DNA from: Anaerolineae bacterium
Lineage (GTDB): Bacteria; Chloroflexota; Anaerolineae; Aggregatilineales; Phototrophicaceae
Assembly (NCBI GenBank): GCA_023382675.1
Contig: JAHDWN010000016.1
Location: 1 to 54,482 of the forward strand
Direction: 5' to 3'
Length of the DNA stretch: 54,482 nucleotides
Positions 31,646 to 39,753 of the stretch are shown here, one piece after another. The position numbers were made by a program, and so were the translations under genes. The notes under the pieces were generated by a model. That model was not told where the DNA came from. It saw nothing but the letters and a program-made list of their open reading frames with translations, and ran no database searches. Each line of letters starts with the position of its first letter. Positions within the stretch are counted from its first letter, which is position 1.

Positions 31646-32413
31646 ATGTCTGCAACAACGCTCGGAATTGACATCGCGCTCGGCTTCGTCATCGGCATCG
31701 TGCTGGGACTGCTGGGCGGCGGCGGCTCGATCTTGACTGTGCCCGCGCTGGTCTACGTCGTCAATCTGCCGCCACAGACCGCCGTGACCGCCTCGCTGGT
31801 GATTGTCGGCGCGAACAGCGCCATCGGCGCGCTCTTCCACCGCGCGCAGGGGACGCTCAATGTCCGCGTGGCGCTGGTCTTCGGCGGGTCAGGCATGATG
31901 GCGGCCTATCTGTCAGCCGGGCTGAGCAAGGCGCTCTCGCCAACGGCGCTGATGGTCGCCTTCGGGCTGCTGATGCTGGTCGTCGGCGCGATCATGCTGC
32001 TGCGCAAGACGCCGGAGCAGGGGCAGGAGCTTTCACGCGGGCTGCCGGCGGTGATCGCCGGGGGCATCGGCGTCGGTGTGCTGACCGGCTTCCTGGGCGT
32101 TGGCGGCGGCTTCCTGATCGTGCCCGCGCTGGTGATGCTGGTCGGGCTGCCGATCCGCCAGGCGGTCGGCACGTCGCTGATCGTGATCGCGATGAACAGT
32201 CTGGCCGGGTTCCTGGGGCACTTGAACGGCCTGTCGCTGGATGTGCTTGTCGTGGGGGTGTTCGCCGCGGCGGGCATCGCCGGGACGTTCGCCGGGGCGC
32301 GCCTGGGCCAGCGGGTCAAGCCGGAACAACTGCGCGCTCTCTTCGCTGTGTTTGTGATTGGGCTGGCGCTGGTGCTGCTGGCCGATAACGTAAGTAAGCT
32401 GTTGACGATCTGA
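31646..32413 (+). CDS. TauE/SafE family anion exporter (probable sulfite exporter)
   Basis: 255 residues, about eight hydrophobic helices in two homologous halves; each half carries the family Gly-rich loop (LGLLGGGGSILTVPALV near residue 20, TGFLGVGGGFLIVPALV near residue 145). It exports sulfite, sulfonate or related anions across the cytoplasmic membrane. AAAGG lies 7 bases before the ATG. It follows the persulfide dioxygenase gene and precedes DUF302 by 11 bases, which supports sulfite as cargo. Confidence 0.92.
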   Translation: MSATTLGIDIALGFVIGIVLGLLGGGGSILTVPALVYVVNLPPQTAVTASLVIVGANSAIGALFHRAQGTLNVRVALVFGGSGMMAAYLSAGLSKALSPTALMVAFGLLMLVVGAIMLLRKTPEQGQELSRGLPAVIAGGIGVGVLTGFLGVGGGFLIVPALVMLVGLPIRQAVGTSLIVIAMNSLAGFLGHLNGLSLDVLVVGVFAAAGIAGTFAGARLGQRVKPEQLRALFAVFVIGLALVLLADNVSKLLTI

Positions 32414-32424
32414 AGGATAGACTC

Positions 32425-32838
32425 ATGACCGATACCATTCAATCCCTGGGCTTCCAAGTGCGTGTGAAAACCGATTTCGAGACGGCCCAGCAGTGGGTGG
32501 CCGATGCGCTCAAGACCGAGGGCTTCGGCGTGCTGACGGAAATCGACGTGAAAAGCACGATCAAGCAGAAGCTGGGCGAAGATTTCCGCCCGTACAAGAT
32601 CCTGGGCGCGTGCAACCCGAAGTTGGCGCATCGTGCGCTGACGGCCGCGCCAATGGTCGGGCTGCTGCTGCCCTGCAACGTGACGGTCGAGCAGGCGGAC
32701 GCCGAGACGGTGCTCGTCAGCCTGGTCGATCCGATGATGATGCTCGACGTTGTGCAGGACTCGGAACTGGAGTCGATTGCTGAGGAGGCCCATGCGCGTC
32801 TGTCGCGTGTCGCCGCCATACTGGAGGAGAAAGCTTAA
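32425..32838 (+). CDS. DUF302 family protein
   Basis: 137 residues. DUF302 features: VKTDFETAQQWVADALKTEGFGVLTEIDV, KLGEDFRPYKILGACNPKLAHRAL with a conserved Cys, and VGLLLPCNVTVEQ with a second conserved Cys. Such proteins are found beside TauE/SafE and rhodanese genes in many genomes; a role in thiol or sulfur chemistry is suggested by context but not proved. Starts 11 bases after the exporter gene and ends one base before the FmdB-like gene. Confidence 0.9.
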   Translation: MTDTIQSLGFQVRVKTDFETAQQWVADALKTEGFGVLTEIDVKSTIKQKLGEDFRPYKILGACNPKLAHRALTAAPMVGLLLPCNVTVEQADAETVLVSLVDPMMMLDVVQDSELESIAEEAHARLSRVAAILEEKA

Positions 32839-32839
32839 C

Positions 32840-33046
32840 ATGCCTTTGTTCGAATACGTCTGCCCCGGCTGCGGGCAAAACTTCGAGAAGCTCGTCCGCA
32901 GCTCGCAAACCGACCGCGATTTCGCGGAGTGCCCGACCTGCGGCAACCCGTACTCCGCGCGCCAGATCTCGACCTTCGCCGTCAGCGGCGGCGCGTCGCG
33001 CTCGGCCAGCAGCGCGCCGGTGCGGGTGTCATCCGGCAGTCTTTGA
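32840..33046 (+). CDS. FmdB-family zinc-ribbon protein
   Basis: 68 residues. MPLFEYVCPGCGQNFEKL, then ECPTCG: a CxxC-CxxC zinc ribbon as in FmdB/CxxC_CXXC regulators. The C-terminus is Ser/Gly-rich. ATG 32840 is one base after the DUF302 stop, with GGAGGAG about 10 bases upstream. Last gene of the sulfur operon; a hairpin with a T-run follows at 33093-33120. Function of these small proteins is not settled. Confidence 0.9.
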   Translation: MPLFEYVCPGCGQNFEKLVRSSQTDRDFAECPTCGNPYSARQISTFAVSGGASRSASSAPVRVSSGSL

Positions 33047-33092
33047 GGGGGCGGACGCAGCTGCTGACCGTGTGTCAGCGTGAATGCTCATT

Positions 33093-33120
33093 GCCGGTGG
33101 TGAATGGCTACCGGCTTTTT
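33093..33120 (+). terminator. intrinsic terminator of the sulfur operon
   Basis: gccggtgg (33093-33100) pairs with ctaccggc (33108-33115; one G-T pair), loop tgaatgg, followed by ttttt. It is 46 bases after the FmdB stop codon. Confidence 0.8.
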
Positions 33121-33138
33121 GCGTAGGGTTGGGAAGAT

Positions 33139-33262
33139 GGTGCTCAGTGCTCGGTACTCGGTGCTCAGTTCTGGGTTCACAGTACACGGTTCTCGGTTCA
33201 CGGTGCGGGGGATTGGGTGCTCAGTGCTCGGTACTGAGTTCTGGGTACTGGGTTCTCAGGAG
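33139..33262. repeat. degenerate short tandem repeat (ggtgctc / ggttcac type)
   Basis: About 125 bases built from near-repeats of 7-8 bases (ggtgctca, gtgctcgg, tactcggt, ggttcac, ggttctc), the unit alternating GGT and K-CTC. Base order is not random but the period drifts. It carries no credible gene; small frames here are by-products. Lies between the sulfur operon terminator and a palindromic repeat. Confidence 0.65.
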
Positions 33263-33281
33263 ACCAGTTATGCATGGACAA

Positions 33282-33370
33282 CGCCGTTAGAATTGACGGC
33301 GAGTATACATGTCGACTTCAGCGCCTTCAGTGCGCTTGATTTTTTCTAGCCGACGGGTTGACCCGTCGGC
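33282..33370. repeat. dispersed stem-loop element, copy 2
   Basis: cgccgt (33282-33287) / acggcg (33296-33301), then the 24-base core 33319-33342 identical to 26467-26490, then gccgacggg (33349-33357) / cccgtcggc (33362-33370) with loop ttga. In copy 1 the same place holds gccgggcg / cgtccggc with loop tttcaa: the stem sequence differs but still pairs. Just upstream of a methyltransferase gene. Confidence 0.7.
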
Positions 33371-33422
33371 GGGCGCAAGCAATATTTCTGGAACAGGTAA
33401 AAATCCACACAGCGAGAGGGAG

Positions 33423-33992
33423 ATGATGACCGACAAACGCTATGGCGGCGAGATCGAACGGATGCGCGCGCCGCAGCGCGTGGCGCTGATGGAAATGGAT
33501 CGTGTACTTGAGTTGGCGCTGGCGGGCGTGACGCTCAAGAGCTTGCTCGACGTGGGCACGGGCAGCGGCTTGTGGGCGGAAGTGTTCGCCCAACGCGGTC
33601 TGACCGTGACGGGCGTGGACGTGCGTGAGGATATGCTGGCGGCGGCGCAGGCGTTCGTGCCGGGGGCGACCTTCAAGCAGGGTGAGATGGAGTCGCTGCC
33701 GTTCCCCGACGAGTCGTTCGATCTCGTCTTCCTCGGCCTGGTGCTCCACGAAGCGACCGGCCTGGCAACGGCGCTGCGTGAGATGTACCGCGTGGCAAAT
33801 CTGCGCGTGGTCGCGCTGGAATGGCCGTATGAAGTCGGCGAGATGGGGCCGCCGCAGCATCACCGCCTGCGCGCGGAGGACGTGCTGCGCGAGGCGCGCG
33901 CCGCCGGTTATGCCCAGGCCGAACACATCCAACTCACGCATATGGCGCTCTACCGCCTGGATAAGCGTAATCTCCAGCCCTGGTGCGTATGA
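33423..33992 (+). CDS. class I SAM-dependent methyltransferase
   Basis: 189 residues. Motif I is LLDVGTGSGLWAEVFA, motif II region VTGVDVREDML, then SFDLVFLGLVLHEA (motif IV) and a catalytic-face region ending LYRLDKRN: a UbiE/Methyltransf_11-type fold. The start is ATG 33423 (or the adjacent 33426) after GAGAGGG; a longer frame to 33309 reads through the stem-loop repeat and is not credible. Substrate unknown; the gene lies alone between the repeat and the convergent ThrE genes (3 bases between stops). Confidence 0.88.
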   Translation: MMTDKRYGGEIERMRAPQRVALMEMDRVLELALAGVTLKSLLDVGTGSGLWAEVFAQRGLTVTGVDVREDMLAAAQAFVPGATFKQGEMESLPFPDESFDLVFLGLVLHEATGLATALREMYRVANLRVVALEWPYEVGEMGPPQHHRLRAEDVLREARAAGYAQAEHIQLTHMALYRLDKRNLQPWCV

Positions 33993-33995
33993 TCG

Positions 33996-34475
33996 TCACA
34001 CCACCGGGCGCTGGCGGTCGAACCACAGACTGGGGAAGGCGATGCCGATAGCGATAGCGGCCAGGATGACGGCGGTGCGGATGGCGTTGACGCTCGCCTC
34101 CGCCAGCAGTGCCTGAACGGCCTCCGGCGCGGCGGTCGTCACCTGGAGCAGGCCGATCATGGTGCGGAAGGCGAAGACGCCGGGCACAAGCGGGATCGCG
34201 CCGGTGATGGTGAAGATCGTCTGCGGCGCGCGCAGCCGACGGGCGACAAAATAGCCCGCGAAGCCGACGATCAGCGCGCCGACAAACGTGCCGATCTCGA
34301 TGCTCAGCCCGCCGAATTCGAGCAGGCGGCGCGTGCCATGTCCCGCCGCGCCGAGCAGCATACAGATCCACAACCAGCGGCGCGGCACGTTGAACAACAT
34401 GCCGAAGCCCGCCGCCGCCACCCCTGACCAGAGCGCATCTTCAAGAACGCGCAGGACGATGTCGAGCGTAGTCAT
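33996..34475 (-). CDS. threonine/serine exporter subunit, ThrE_2 type
   Basis: 159 residues, four hydrophobic helices. Family pattern of the small ThrE_2 (DUF3815) half: FNVPRRWLWICMLLGAAGH, then ITGAIPLVPGVFAFRTM with the conserved GAIPLVPG loop. Works with the larger ThrE_1 half, whose gene overlaps it by four bases (ATGA at 34472-34475), as in YjjP/YjjB-type exporters where the two halves are separate genes. Acts in the cytoplasmic membrane; the cargo is probably amino acids or organic acids. Confidence 0.9.
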   Translation of the reverse strand: MTTLDIVLRVLEDALWSGVAAAGFGMLFNVPRRWLWICMLLGAAGHGTRRLLEFGGLSIEIGTFVGALIVGFAGYFVARRLRAPQTIFTITGAIPLVPGVFAFRTMIGLLQVTTAAPEAVQALLAEASVNAIRTAVILAAIAIGIAFPSLWFDRQRPVV

Positions 34476-35278
34476 ACGCCGCGTACCCCCAGCAGTGTAA
34501 ACGCAATCAGCAATCCGAGCGCGATGGCGAGCGAGATCAGGCCGCCCCAGACGCCGCGCGAGATGCCGGTGACGACGTGGCCTTTGATCAAATCTTCCGC
34601 CGCGTTGATCAGCGGCACGCCGGGCACGAGCAGCAGCACCGCGGCCGCCAGCGCGATCTGCGGCGTCTCGGTGAGGCGCATCAGCGTGCCGATCCCGGCG
34701 AGGACGCCCGCCGTGAACGCCGTCGCGATGGTCACGAGCAGCAGGTTAAAGCTGCGGCGGCTGAATTCCTGGCGCACGAACGTCGCCAGCGCTGCCGCTG
34801 CCCACGTCAGCCAGAAGGCGGGCCAATCGCCCTCGAACAGGCGGCTGAAGGCGGCGCAGGCTAGCCCGACGAAAACGATCACGATCCAGCGGTTGTAGGT
34901 GCGCGGCGTGTCCGAGATCATGCGCAGTGCCAGGCGCACCTGTTGGCGCGTGAGTTCGCCGCGCTGGACACGGGCGAGCATGTCGATGACGGCGGTGATG
35001 CTGCCGAAGTTGACCGGGTGGGTGACGATGCGGCGCGTCTTGGTGCGGAACTCGACGCCGCTGCTGGCGGTGATGGTGAGCGCGTTGGACGAGATGAACA
35101 CGTCGAGCCAGTCACAGCCGAGGCCGGTGCCCAGGCGGTGGACGGACTCTTCGGCGAGCTGCGTCTCCGCGCCGTACTGGATCAAGAGCTGCCCCGCCCA
35201 CAGGCACAGGTCGATGGTATCGCGCAGGGCTTCGTGGCTGAGGGGGACTTTCGGGACGACTTCGATGGGGGTTTTCAC
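34472..35278 (-). CDS. threonine/serine exporter subunit, ThrE_1 type
   Basis: 268 residues. Cytosolic-facing N-terminal region with the family signature (LCLWAGQLLIQYGAETQLAEESV, a DUF1212 hallmark) and five or so helices ending in LLLVPGVPLINAAEDLIKGH, again a ThrE block. GTG start (35276-35278) with GAGG 5 bases upstream. Translationally coupled to the ThrE_2 gene. Together they form a two-component ThrE/YjjPB exporter. The 337-base gap upstream holds two GC hairpins and the start region of the beta-propeller gene. Confidence 0.92.
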   Translation of the reverse strand: MKTPIEVVPKVPLSHEALRDTIDLCLWAGQLLIQYGAETQLAEESVHRLGTGLGCDWLDVFISSNALTITASSGVEFRTKTRRIVTHPVNFGSITAVIDMLARVQRGELTRQQVRLALRMISDTPRTYNRWIVIVFVGLACAAFSRLFEGDWPAFWLTWAAAALATFVRQEFSRRSFNLLLVTIATAFTAGVLAGIGTLMRLTETPQIALAAAVLLLVPGVPLINAAEDLIKGHVVTGISRGVWGGLISLAIALGLLIAFTLLGVRGV

Positions 35279-35451
35279 ACGTGCCTCGCTGGTTGCGTGA
35301 CGATGGCCTGAGTCTCGCAGGAGTCGGTGTCCCGCGCAAGAGGCGAAGGGGAGTCGTCCAATTCCGCGCCGGGTAATAGCCCTATAGTGAAAAGTGAATG
35401 ACAGCGCGCACAGATTGCAGTGTTATGGACAGGAAGGCGAATCAGATGATC

Positions 35452-35533
35452 GCCGGATGGTCAACCATCCGGCTGAAATTGCGTCTCGTAAACGGGACTT
35501 GAATGGCCTTCTTTGCAGCCCGGTTCACCGGGC
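35452..35533. repeat. pair of GC hairpins with TCAA/TTCA loops
   Basis: In the gene-free stretch 35279-35615: gccggatgg (35452-35460) / ccatccggc (35465-35473), loop tcaa, a perfect 9-bp stem; and gcccgg (35518-35523) / ccgggc (35528-35533), loop ttca. Both resemble the hairpins at 26497-26518 and 33349-33370 in having gcc...ggc outer arms and a small T/C/A/G loop; no T-run follows. Between 35279 and 35440 I see nothing else except gccctatagtg, a possible -10. Confidence 0.55.
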
Positions 35534-35615
35534 GCAACCTTAGCCAGGGACTTGAGTCCATGGCGGGGGTGCGTAGTCCATCGTACCTGCTGTGCCAAGA
35601 AAGCGAGATAAAACC

Positions 35616-37724
35616 ATGAAATCACGACATGCAGTCCTCATTTGCTTGATAGCTATCCTTGCGCTTGTTAGCTTGCTGCCCGCGCAGGTGGACGCACAAA
35701 CCTTGCGCAACAGCATTTTGCTGCCGACAACATTGACCCATGCATCCTGGAATCCTGCTGGCACGCTGCTGGCGGTCAGCGGGTACGATGGCATTCGCGT
35801 CTTCGACAGCGATTTGCAGCAAATCGGTCCTGTTTTCGGCGGTGAAGGACAGTGGTTTGCCGTTGAGTGGAGCCCGGATGGGCAGCAGTTGGCAGCAACC
35901 AACAACACGATTAGCACAACATTCATCTGGTCCTGGGATGCGCAGGCGGGTGCGGCGCAGCAACTGCGGACACTGCCCAATCTCGACGAGTTTGTCGGCA
36001 TCAGCGGTGCCTACTGGAGTCCGGACGGCAGCAAGATGGTCACGATTGGTGACTATACCACGCCGGCGGAATACTATGGGGTCTACCAGGTCTGGGATAC
36101 CGCAACCGGTGAACGACTGAATGTGCTGCCTTACCAGGCGGCTTTCTATACCCCGAAAGTGGCCTGGAGTCCGGACGGGAGCAGGATAGCGGGCGGTGGA
36201 ATCCAACGCTGTCCCCCGACTGTGCCGGAAGGGCAGTGTCTGCCAGGCGGTTCAGTCGTTTTCGTCGCCAGTGTGACCGACCCGGACGACATCTGGTTTG
36301 CGACAGTCCCGCTCTCACCTAGCGCTCTCGATTGGTCAGAGACGACGCTAGCCGTTGCCTCGGCAGGCTACATCGAAACCTTCGATCCGGTCACAGGTAC
36401 ACAATTCCTGAGCCTCAACACGAATCAGAGCCACAGAATCAAGTGGTCGCCCGACGGTCGATTCCTGGCAGGTGTGAGTGTGATCGGTGCAGTCGATATC
36501 TTAGCGATTGACGGGACAACACACCAGTTAGTAGGCACGTTCCAAACAGGTACTGATGGACGCACCACCAGCTTTGAGTGGGGGAACAACAATTTTATCA
36601 CAATTACCACTGGCGATGGTCTGCTCGAAGTCTGGGATGTGAGCGGACTCGTGAGTCTTGCTCCAGCGACGCCTGCTCCAACCCCTGTGTCATCAGGTGA
36701 TAGTCCCATCGCGCAGCCCGCTGATGATGCGGCTGGCGAGCCGCCTACGACGGACGGGCAGAGCGCAGCCAGCTTGCGTGGCAGCCTTATGCTCCCGACG
36801 ACGCTGACCCATGCCTCCTGGAATCCTGATGGCACACTGCTGGCGGTCAGCGGATACGACGGCATCCGCGTCTTCGACAGCGATTTGCAGCCAATCGGTT
36901 CCGTTTTCGGGGGTGAAGGACATTGGTTTGCCGTTGAATGGAGTCCCGACGGGCAGCAGTTTGCGGCCTCAAACTCCTCGATTGGCACGACATTCATCTG
37001 GTCGTGGGATGCGCAAGCGGGCGTGGCGCAGCAACTGCGGGCGCTGCCCAATCTCGACGCCTTCGAAGGCGTCAGCGGCGCGTACTGGAGTCCAGATGGC
37101 AGCAAGCTGGTCACGATTGGGACCTATACCACACCAGCATCCTACTACGGTGTCTACCAGGTCTGGGATACGGCAACCGGCGAACGGCTGAATGTGCTGC
37201 CTTACCAAATGGGCTTTCGTACTCCGAGAGTAGCCTGGAGTCCGGATGGGAGCAAGATTGCGGGTGGCGGAATCCAACACTGTCCCCCGACCGTGCCGGA
37301 AGGGCAGTGTCTGCCGGGCGGTGAGGTCGTTTTCGTCACCAGCGTGACGGACCCGGACGACATCTGGTTTGCGCGCGTTCCGCTTGTCCCTACCGATCTC
37401 GATTGGTCAGGAACGACCATAGCCGTAGCCGCGGGAGGGTACATCAGAACTTTCGATCCGGTCACAGGCGCACAATTGCTGAGTATCGACACCTCTCAAA
37501 GCTATCGACTGAGATGGTCACCTGATGGTCGCTATCTCGCAGCGATGAGTGGCAGGGGTGTAGTTGATATTCTGGCAATTGATGGCGCAACTTATCAGGT
37601 GGTCGCAAGTTTTGAAACAAACGTCGGTGACTTGCCCAATAGTTTTGAGTGGGGAAGCAACAATTTCATCACGATTACGACTGACGATGGCCTAATCGAA
37701 GTCTGGGATGTGAGCGGCCTGTGA
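35616..37724 (+). CDS. secreted WD40-like double beta-propeller protein (internal duplication)
   Basis: 702 residues, signal peptide about 1-28 (MKSRHAVLIC, hydrophobic core, PAQVDAQ). Two near-identical propeller halves: about residues 35-345 and 390-700, joined by a Pro/Thr/Ser/Ala linker. Each half has WD40-like motifs (WSPDGQQ, WSPDGSK, YQVWDTATGERLNVLPYQ, WSPDGSR, EVWDVSGL) and an extra disulphide-like segment (CPPTVPEGQCLPGG). Probably extracytoplasmic protein-protein binding; no enzyme motif. The second copy ends at a TGA created by loss of one base relative to the first. ATG 35616 chosen; the GTG 35592 reading lacks a ribosome site. Confidence 0.88.
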   Translation: MKSRHAVLICLIAILALVSLLPAQVDAQTLRNSILLPTTLTHASWNPAGTLLAVSGYDGIRVFDSDLQQIGPVFGGEGQWFAVEWSPDGQQLAATNNTISTTFIWSWDAQAGAAQQLRTLPNLDEFVGISGAYWSPDGSKMVTIGDYTTPAEYYGVYQVWDTATGERLNVLPYQAAFYTPKVAWSPDGSRIAGGGIQRCPPTVPEGQCLPGGSVVFVASVTDPDDIWFATVPLSPSALDWSETTLAVASAGYIETFDPVTGTQFLSLNTNQSHRIKWSPDGRFLAGVSVIGAVDILAIDGTTHQLVGTFQTGTDGRTTSFEWGNNNFITITTGDGLLEVWDVSGLVSLAPATPAPTPVSSGDSPIAQPADDAAGEPPTTDGQSAASLRGSLMLPTTLTHASWNPDGTLLAVSGYDGIRVFDSDLQPIGSVFGGEGHWFAVEWSPDGQQFAASNSSIGTTFIWSWDAQAGVAQQLRALPNLDAFEGVSGAYWSPDGSKLVTIGTYTTPASYYGVYQVWDTATGERLNVLPYQMGFRTPRVAWSPDGSKIAGGGIQHCPPTVPEGQCLPGGEVVFVTSVTDPDDIWFARVPLVPTDLDWSGTTIAVAAGGYIRTFDPVTGAQLLSIDTSQSYRLRWSPDGRYLAAMSGRGVVDILAIDGATYQVVASFETNVGDLPNSFEWGSNNFITITTDDGLIEVWDVSGL

Positions 37725-37790
37725 GTCTTGCTCCAGCGACGACTGCTCCAACCTTCACCCCGTGAGGTGATACTCCCGACTCTCACGCCG
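35705..37790 (+). repeat. tandem gene-internal duplication (about 1.07 kb unit)
   Basis: Unit 1 (about 35705-36777) and unit 2 (about 36778-37790) share long identical blocks, for example around 35840-35900 / 36913-36973 and 36200-36240 / 37272-37312. Homology continues past the stop codon of the gene: gtgagtcttgctccagcgac occurs at about 36651 and 37721, so the linker was duplicated too and is now untranslated. Confidence 0.85.
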
Positions 37791-37958
37791 CCAGCGACGT
37801 CTTCCGGGCGGGTTTGAGCTTGGTTCACCATGCTTCCCGCCCGAACCGTTAGCCAGGTGGCTTGCAGCCCCTGGCGGCGGGTTTCCCGATTTCCCGCCCC
37901 AATCCTCTCCCACTCCCCAATAGCAAATCGCGGCGAGATATGGTTGAATGGCGGGATC

Positions 37959-38753
37959 ATGCGCAACTTTCATCGATCCCCCTTCATCCTCATCCTCGGC
38001 GTGCTGCTGGCCGCCGTCGCCGTGATCTTCCTGGCGCTGCCGCTGATCGCCATCATCGCGCGCGCGCTGGCCGATCAAGCCTGGCAGGGGACGCCCGCCG
38101 GGGAGGTGGCGCAGGCGCTGGCGCTCAGCCTGTGGACGACCGTCGCGACGGTCGCGCTGGCGATCCTCTTCGGCACGCCGCTGGCGTATGCGCTGGCGCG
38201 CGGGCGTTTTCGCTTCCGCCGCTCGCTGAGCACGCTGGTCGAGCTGCCGATTGTGCTGCCGCCTGCGGTCGCCGGCCTGGCGCTGCTGATGGCCTTCGGG
38301 CGGCGCGGCCTGCTGGGGCCTGTGCTTGAGCAGGCCGACATCGCCCTACCGTTCACAACTGCCGCCGTCATCCTGGCGCAGACGTTCGTCGCCGCACCGC
38401 TGTACGTACGCGCGGCCCAGGTCGGCTTCGAAGGCGTCCCGCGCGATCTGGAGGACGCGGCGCGCGTTGACGGCGCGAACGAGCAGCGCGTGCTCTGGCA
38501 CATCACGCTGCCGATGACGGCGCGCTCGCTGGCGGCGGGGCTGACGCTGTGCTGGGCGCGGGCAATGGGTGAGTTCGGCGCGACGATCCTGTTCGCGGGC
38601 AGCCTGCCTGGGCGCACGCAAACGATGCCGCTGCTCATCTACGGCGCGTTGGAGCGCGATCTGGACGCGGCGGTCTGGACGGGCGTCGTGCTGATCGTGC
38701 TGGCGCTGGGGGCGCTGCTCGTCTCGCGCCGCTTACAGAGGGCCGATCCGTGA
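37959..38753 (+). CDS. modB: molybdate-type ABC transporter permease
   Basis: 264 residues, six helices, with the inner-membrane permease signature EDAARVDGANEQRVLWHITLP (EAA loop contacting the ATPase) and the ModB/CysT-like segment RRSLSTLVELPIVLPPAVAGLALL and ARAMGEFGATILFAG. Best fit is ModB, though sulfate permeases share these blocks. No binding protein (ModA) or ATPase (ModC) gene follows: the next gene is convergent and the gene before it is a secreted propeller. So it is either an orphan or its partners lie elsewhere. Start by the ATG after gcgggatc; ribosome site weak. Confidence 0.85.
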   Translation: MRNFHRSPFILILGVLLAAVAVIFLALPLIAIIARALADQAWQGTPAGEVAQALALSLWTTVATVALAILFGTPLAYALARGRFRFRRSLSTLVELPIVLPPAVAGLALLMAFGRRGLLGPVLEQADIALPFTTAAVILAQTFVAAPLYVRAAQVGFEGVPRDLEDAARVDGANEQRVLWHITLPMTARSLAAGLTLCWARAMGEFGATILFAGSLPGRTQTMPLLIYGALERDLDAAVWTGVVLIVLALGALLVSRRLQRADP

Positions 38754-38760
38754 GCGACGC

Positions 38761-38782
38761 GCCGCCTCTCACCGGTGGCGGC
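38761..38782. terminator. hairpin between convergent genes
   Basis: gccgcc (38761-38766) / ggcggc (38777-38782) with loop tctcaccggt fills the 29-base gap between the permease stop (38753) and the lectin-like gene stop (38783). May end both transcripts. Confidence 0.45.
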
Positions 38783-39718
38783 TCAATCGCGCGGGCTGTA
38801 TGCGTAGTAGGGATTGGCGATGATCCCTGGTGCCCACGGGACCCAGGTGTTCGTTTCTTTGGCGACCTCCGGGATCGGGTCGGCGGTCAGGCTCGCGTTC
38901 AGGATGACGACCTGGTTGGTCTTTGCCTGCGGGATCAGCAGCGTGCAAAGCAATTGGCCGTGACTCACGACCAACGCCGGGCCGGAGGTGTAGCTCCCTG
39001 CCGCGAGATAGGCGCTTATCGCGCTCCACTGCTTGCCGTCAAAGGCGGCGAAGCAGATCCGTGACGTTTTCAAATCCTTGTATGCGCAGTATAGCTGGCC
39101 GCCGTAGACAGCCAGCGCCGGGGTCGTGCTGGTCTTCGCCTTCAGGATGGCCGCGCTCGTGCCGCTCCATTCGCCACTGAAGTAGCGCGTGATCTTAACC
39201 GTATCGTTCTCGGCGTCGCGGTAGGCACAGTAGAGTGCTCCCCGATAGACGGCCAGCGCTGGGGCAGACGCGGTCGAAACGCCAAAGACTCGCACACCTC
39301 GAGGATTCCAGATCGTGCCGTCAAAGCTGGTTGACCATAGCTTGTTGTCATTGACGCCGCTGTAAACGCACATCAACTGCCCGGCATAAACCGCGAGGGC
39401 AACCCCGGCGATCGTGTGATGGCCTGTGATGTCCTGTGCACGCTTGGGCCAGCCGCTGCCGTCGAACGTCGTGTATTCGACACGGTCGTGCTGCCCTTCG
39501 CGGTAGGCGCATATCACCTGCCCGTTGTAGACAGCGAGCGCCGAGCTGCTCATGGCGACCTGGGTTCCAACTCTCCTGGGTGTTGCAATCGGTGTCATGC
39601 GCCCGCCTGTTTGGCTTGCCGTCGCATAATACAGATCTTGTCCTATAGGCAAAACCGTGCCACGTGTTTTCGTGCCGACATAGACGACCAACAATTCACC
39701 CTGTACAGACGCAGGCAT
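38783..39718 (-). CDS. PLL-like or sialidase-like beta-propeller (lectin-type) protein
   Basis: 311 residues made of about six blades of 48-52 residues. The blade signature is a strand of type PALAVYGGQLYCAYKD (variants SSALAVYNGQVICAYREG, VALAVYAGQLMCVYSG, APALAVYRGALYCAYRD), as in Photorhabdus-type PLL lectins and sialidase-like propellers. No signal peptide or TM; starts MPASVQGELLVVYVG. AAAGG lies 8 bases before the ATG. It is 35 bases downstream of the M43 protease gene and shares its strand, so co-expression and possibly joint function (glycan binding plus proteolysis) are likely. Glycan specificity cannot be read. Confidence 0.75.
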   Translation of the reverse strand: MPASVQGELLVVYVGTKTRGTVLPIGQDLYYATASQTGGRMTPIATPRRVGTQVAMSSSALAVYNGQVICAYREGQHDRVEYTTFDGSGWPKRAQDITGHHTIAGVALAVYAGQLMCVYSGVNDNKLWSTSFDGTIWNPRGVRVFGVSTASAPALAVYRGALYCAYRDAENDTVKITRYFSGEWSGTSAAILKAKTSTTPALAVYGGQLYCAYKDLKTSRICFAAFDGKQWSAISAYLAAGSYTSGPALVVSHGQLLCTLLIPQAKTNQVVILNASLTADPIPEVAKETNTWVPWAPGIIANPYYAYSPRD

Positions 39719-39753
39719 GATCGGTGCCTTTCACCTCTCGTCGAGGGGATAGT

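Noticed and set aside
33084..33290. Small plus-strand frames in the short-repeat region
   Set aside because: They follow the ggtgctc-type repeat, giving low-complexity peptides without ribosome sites.
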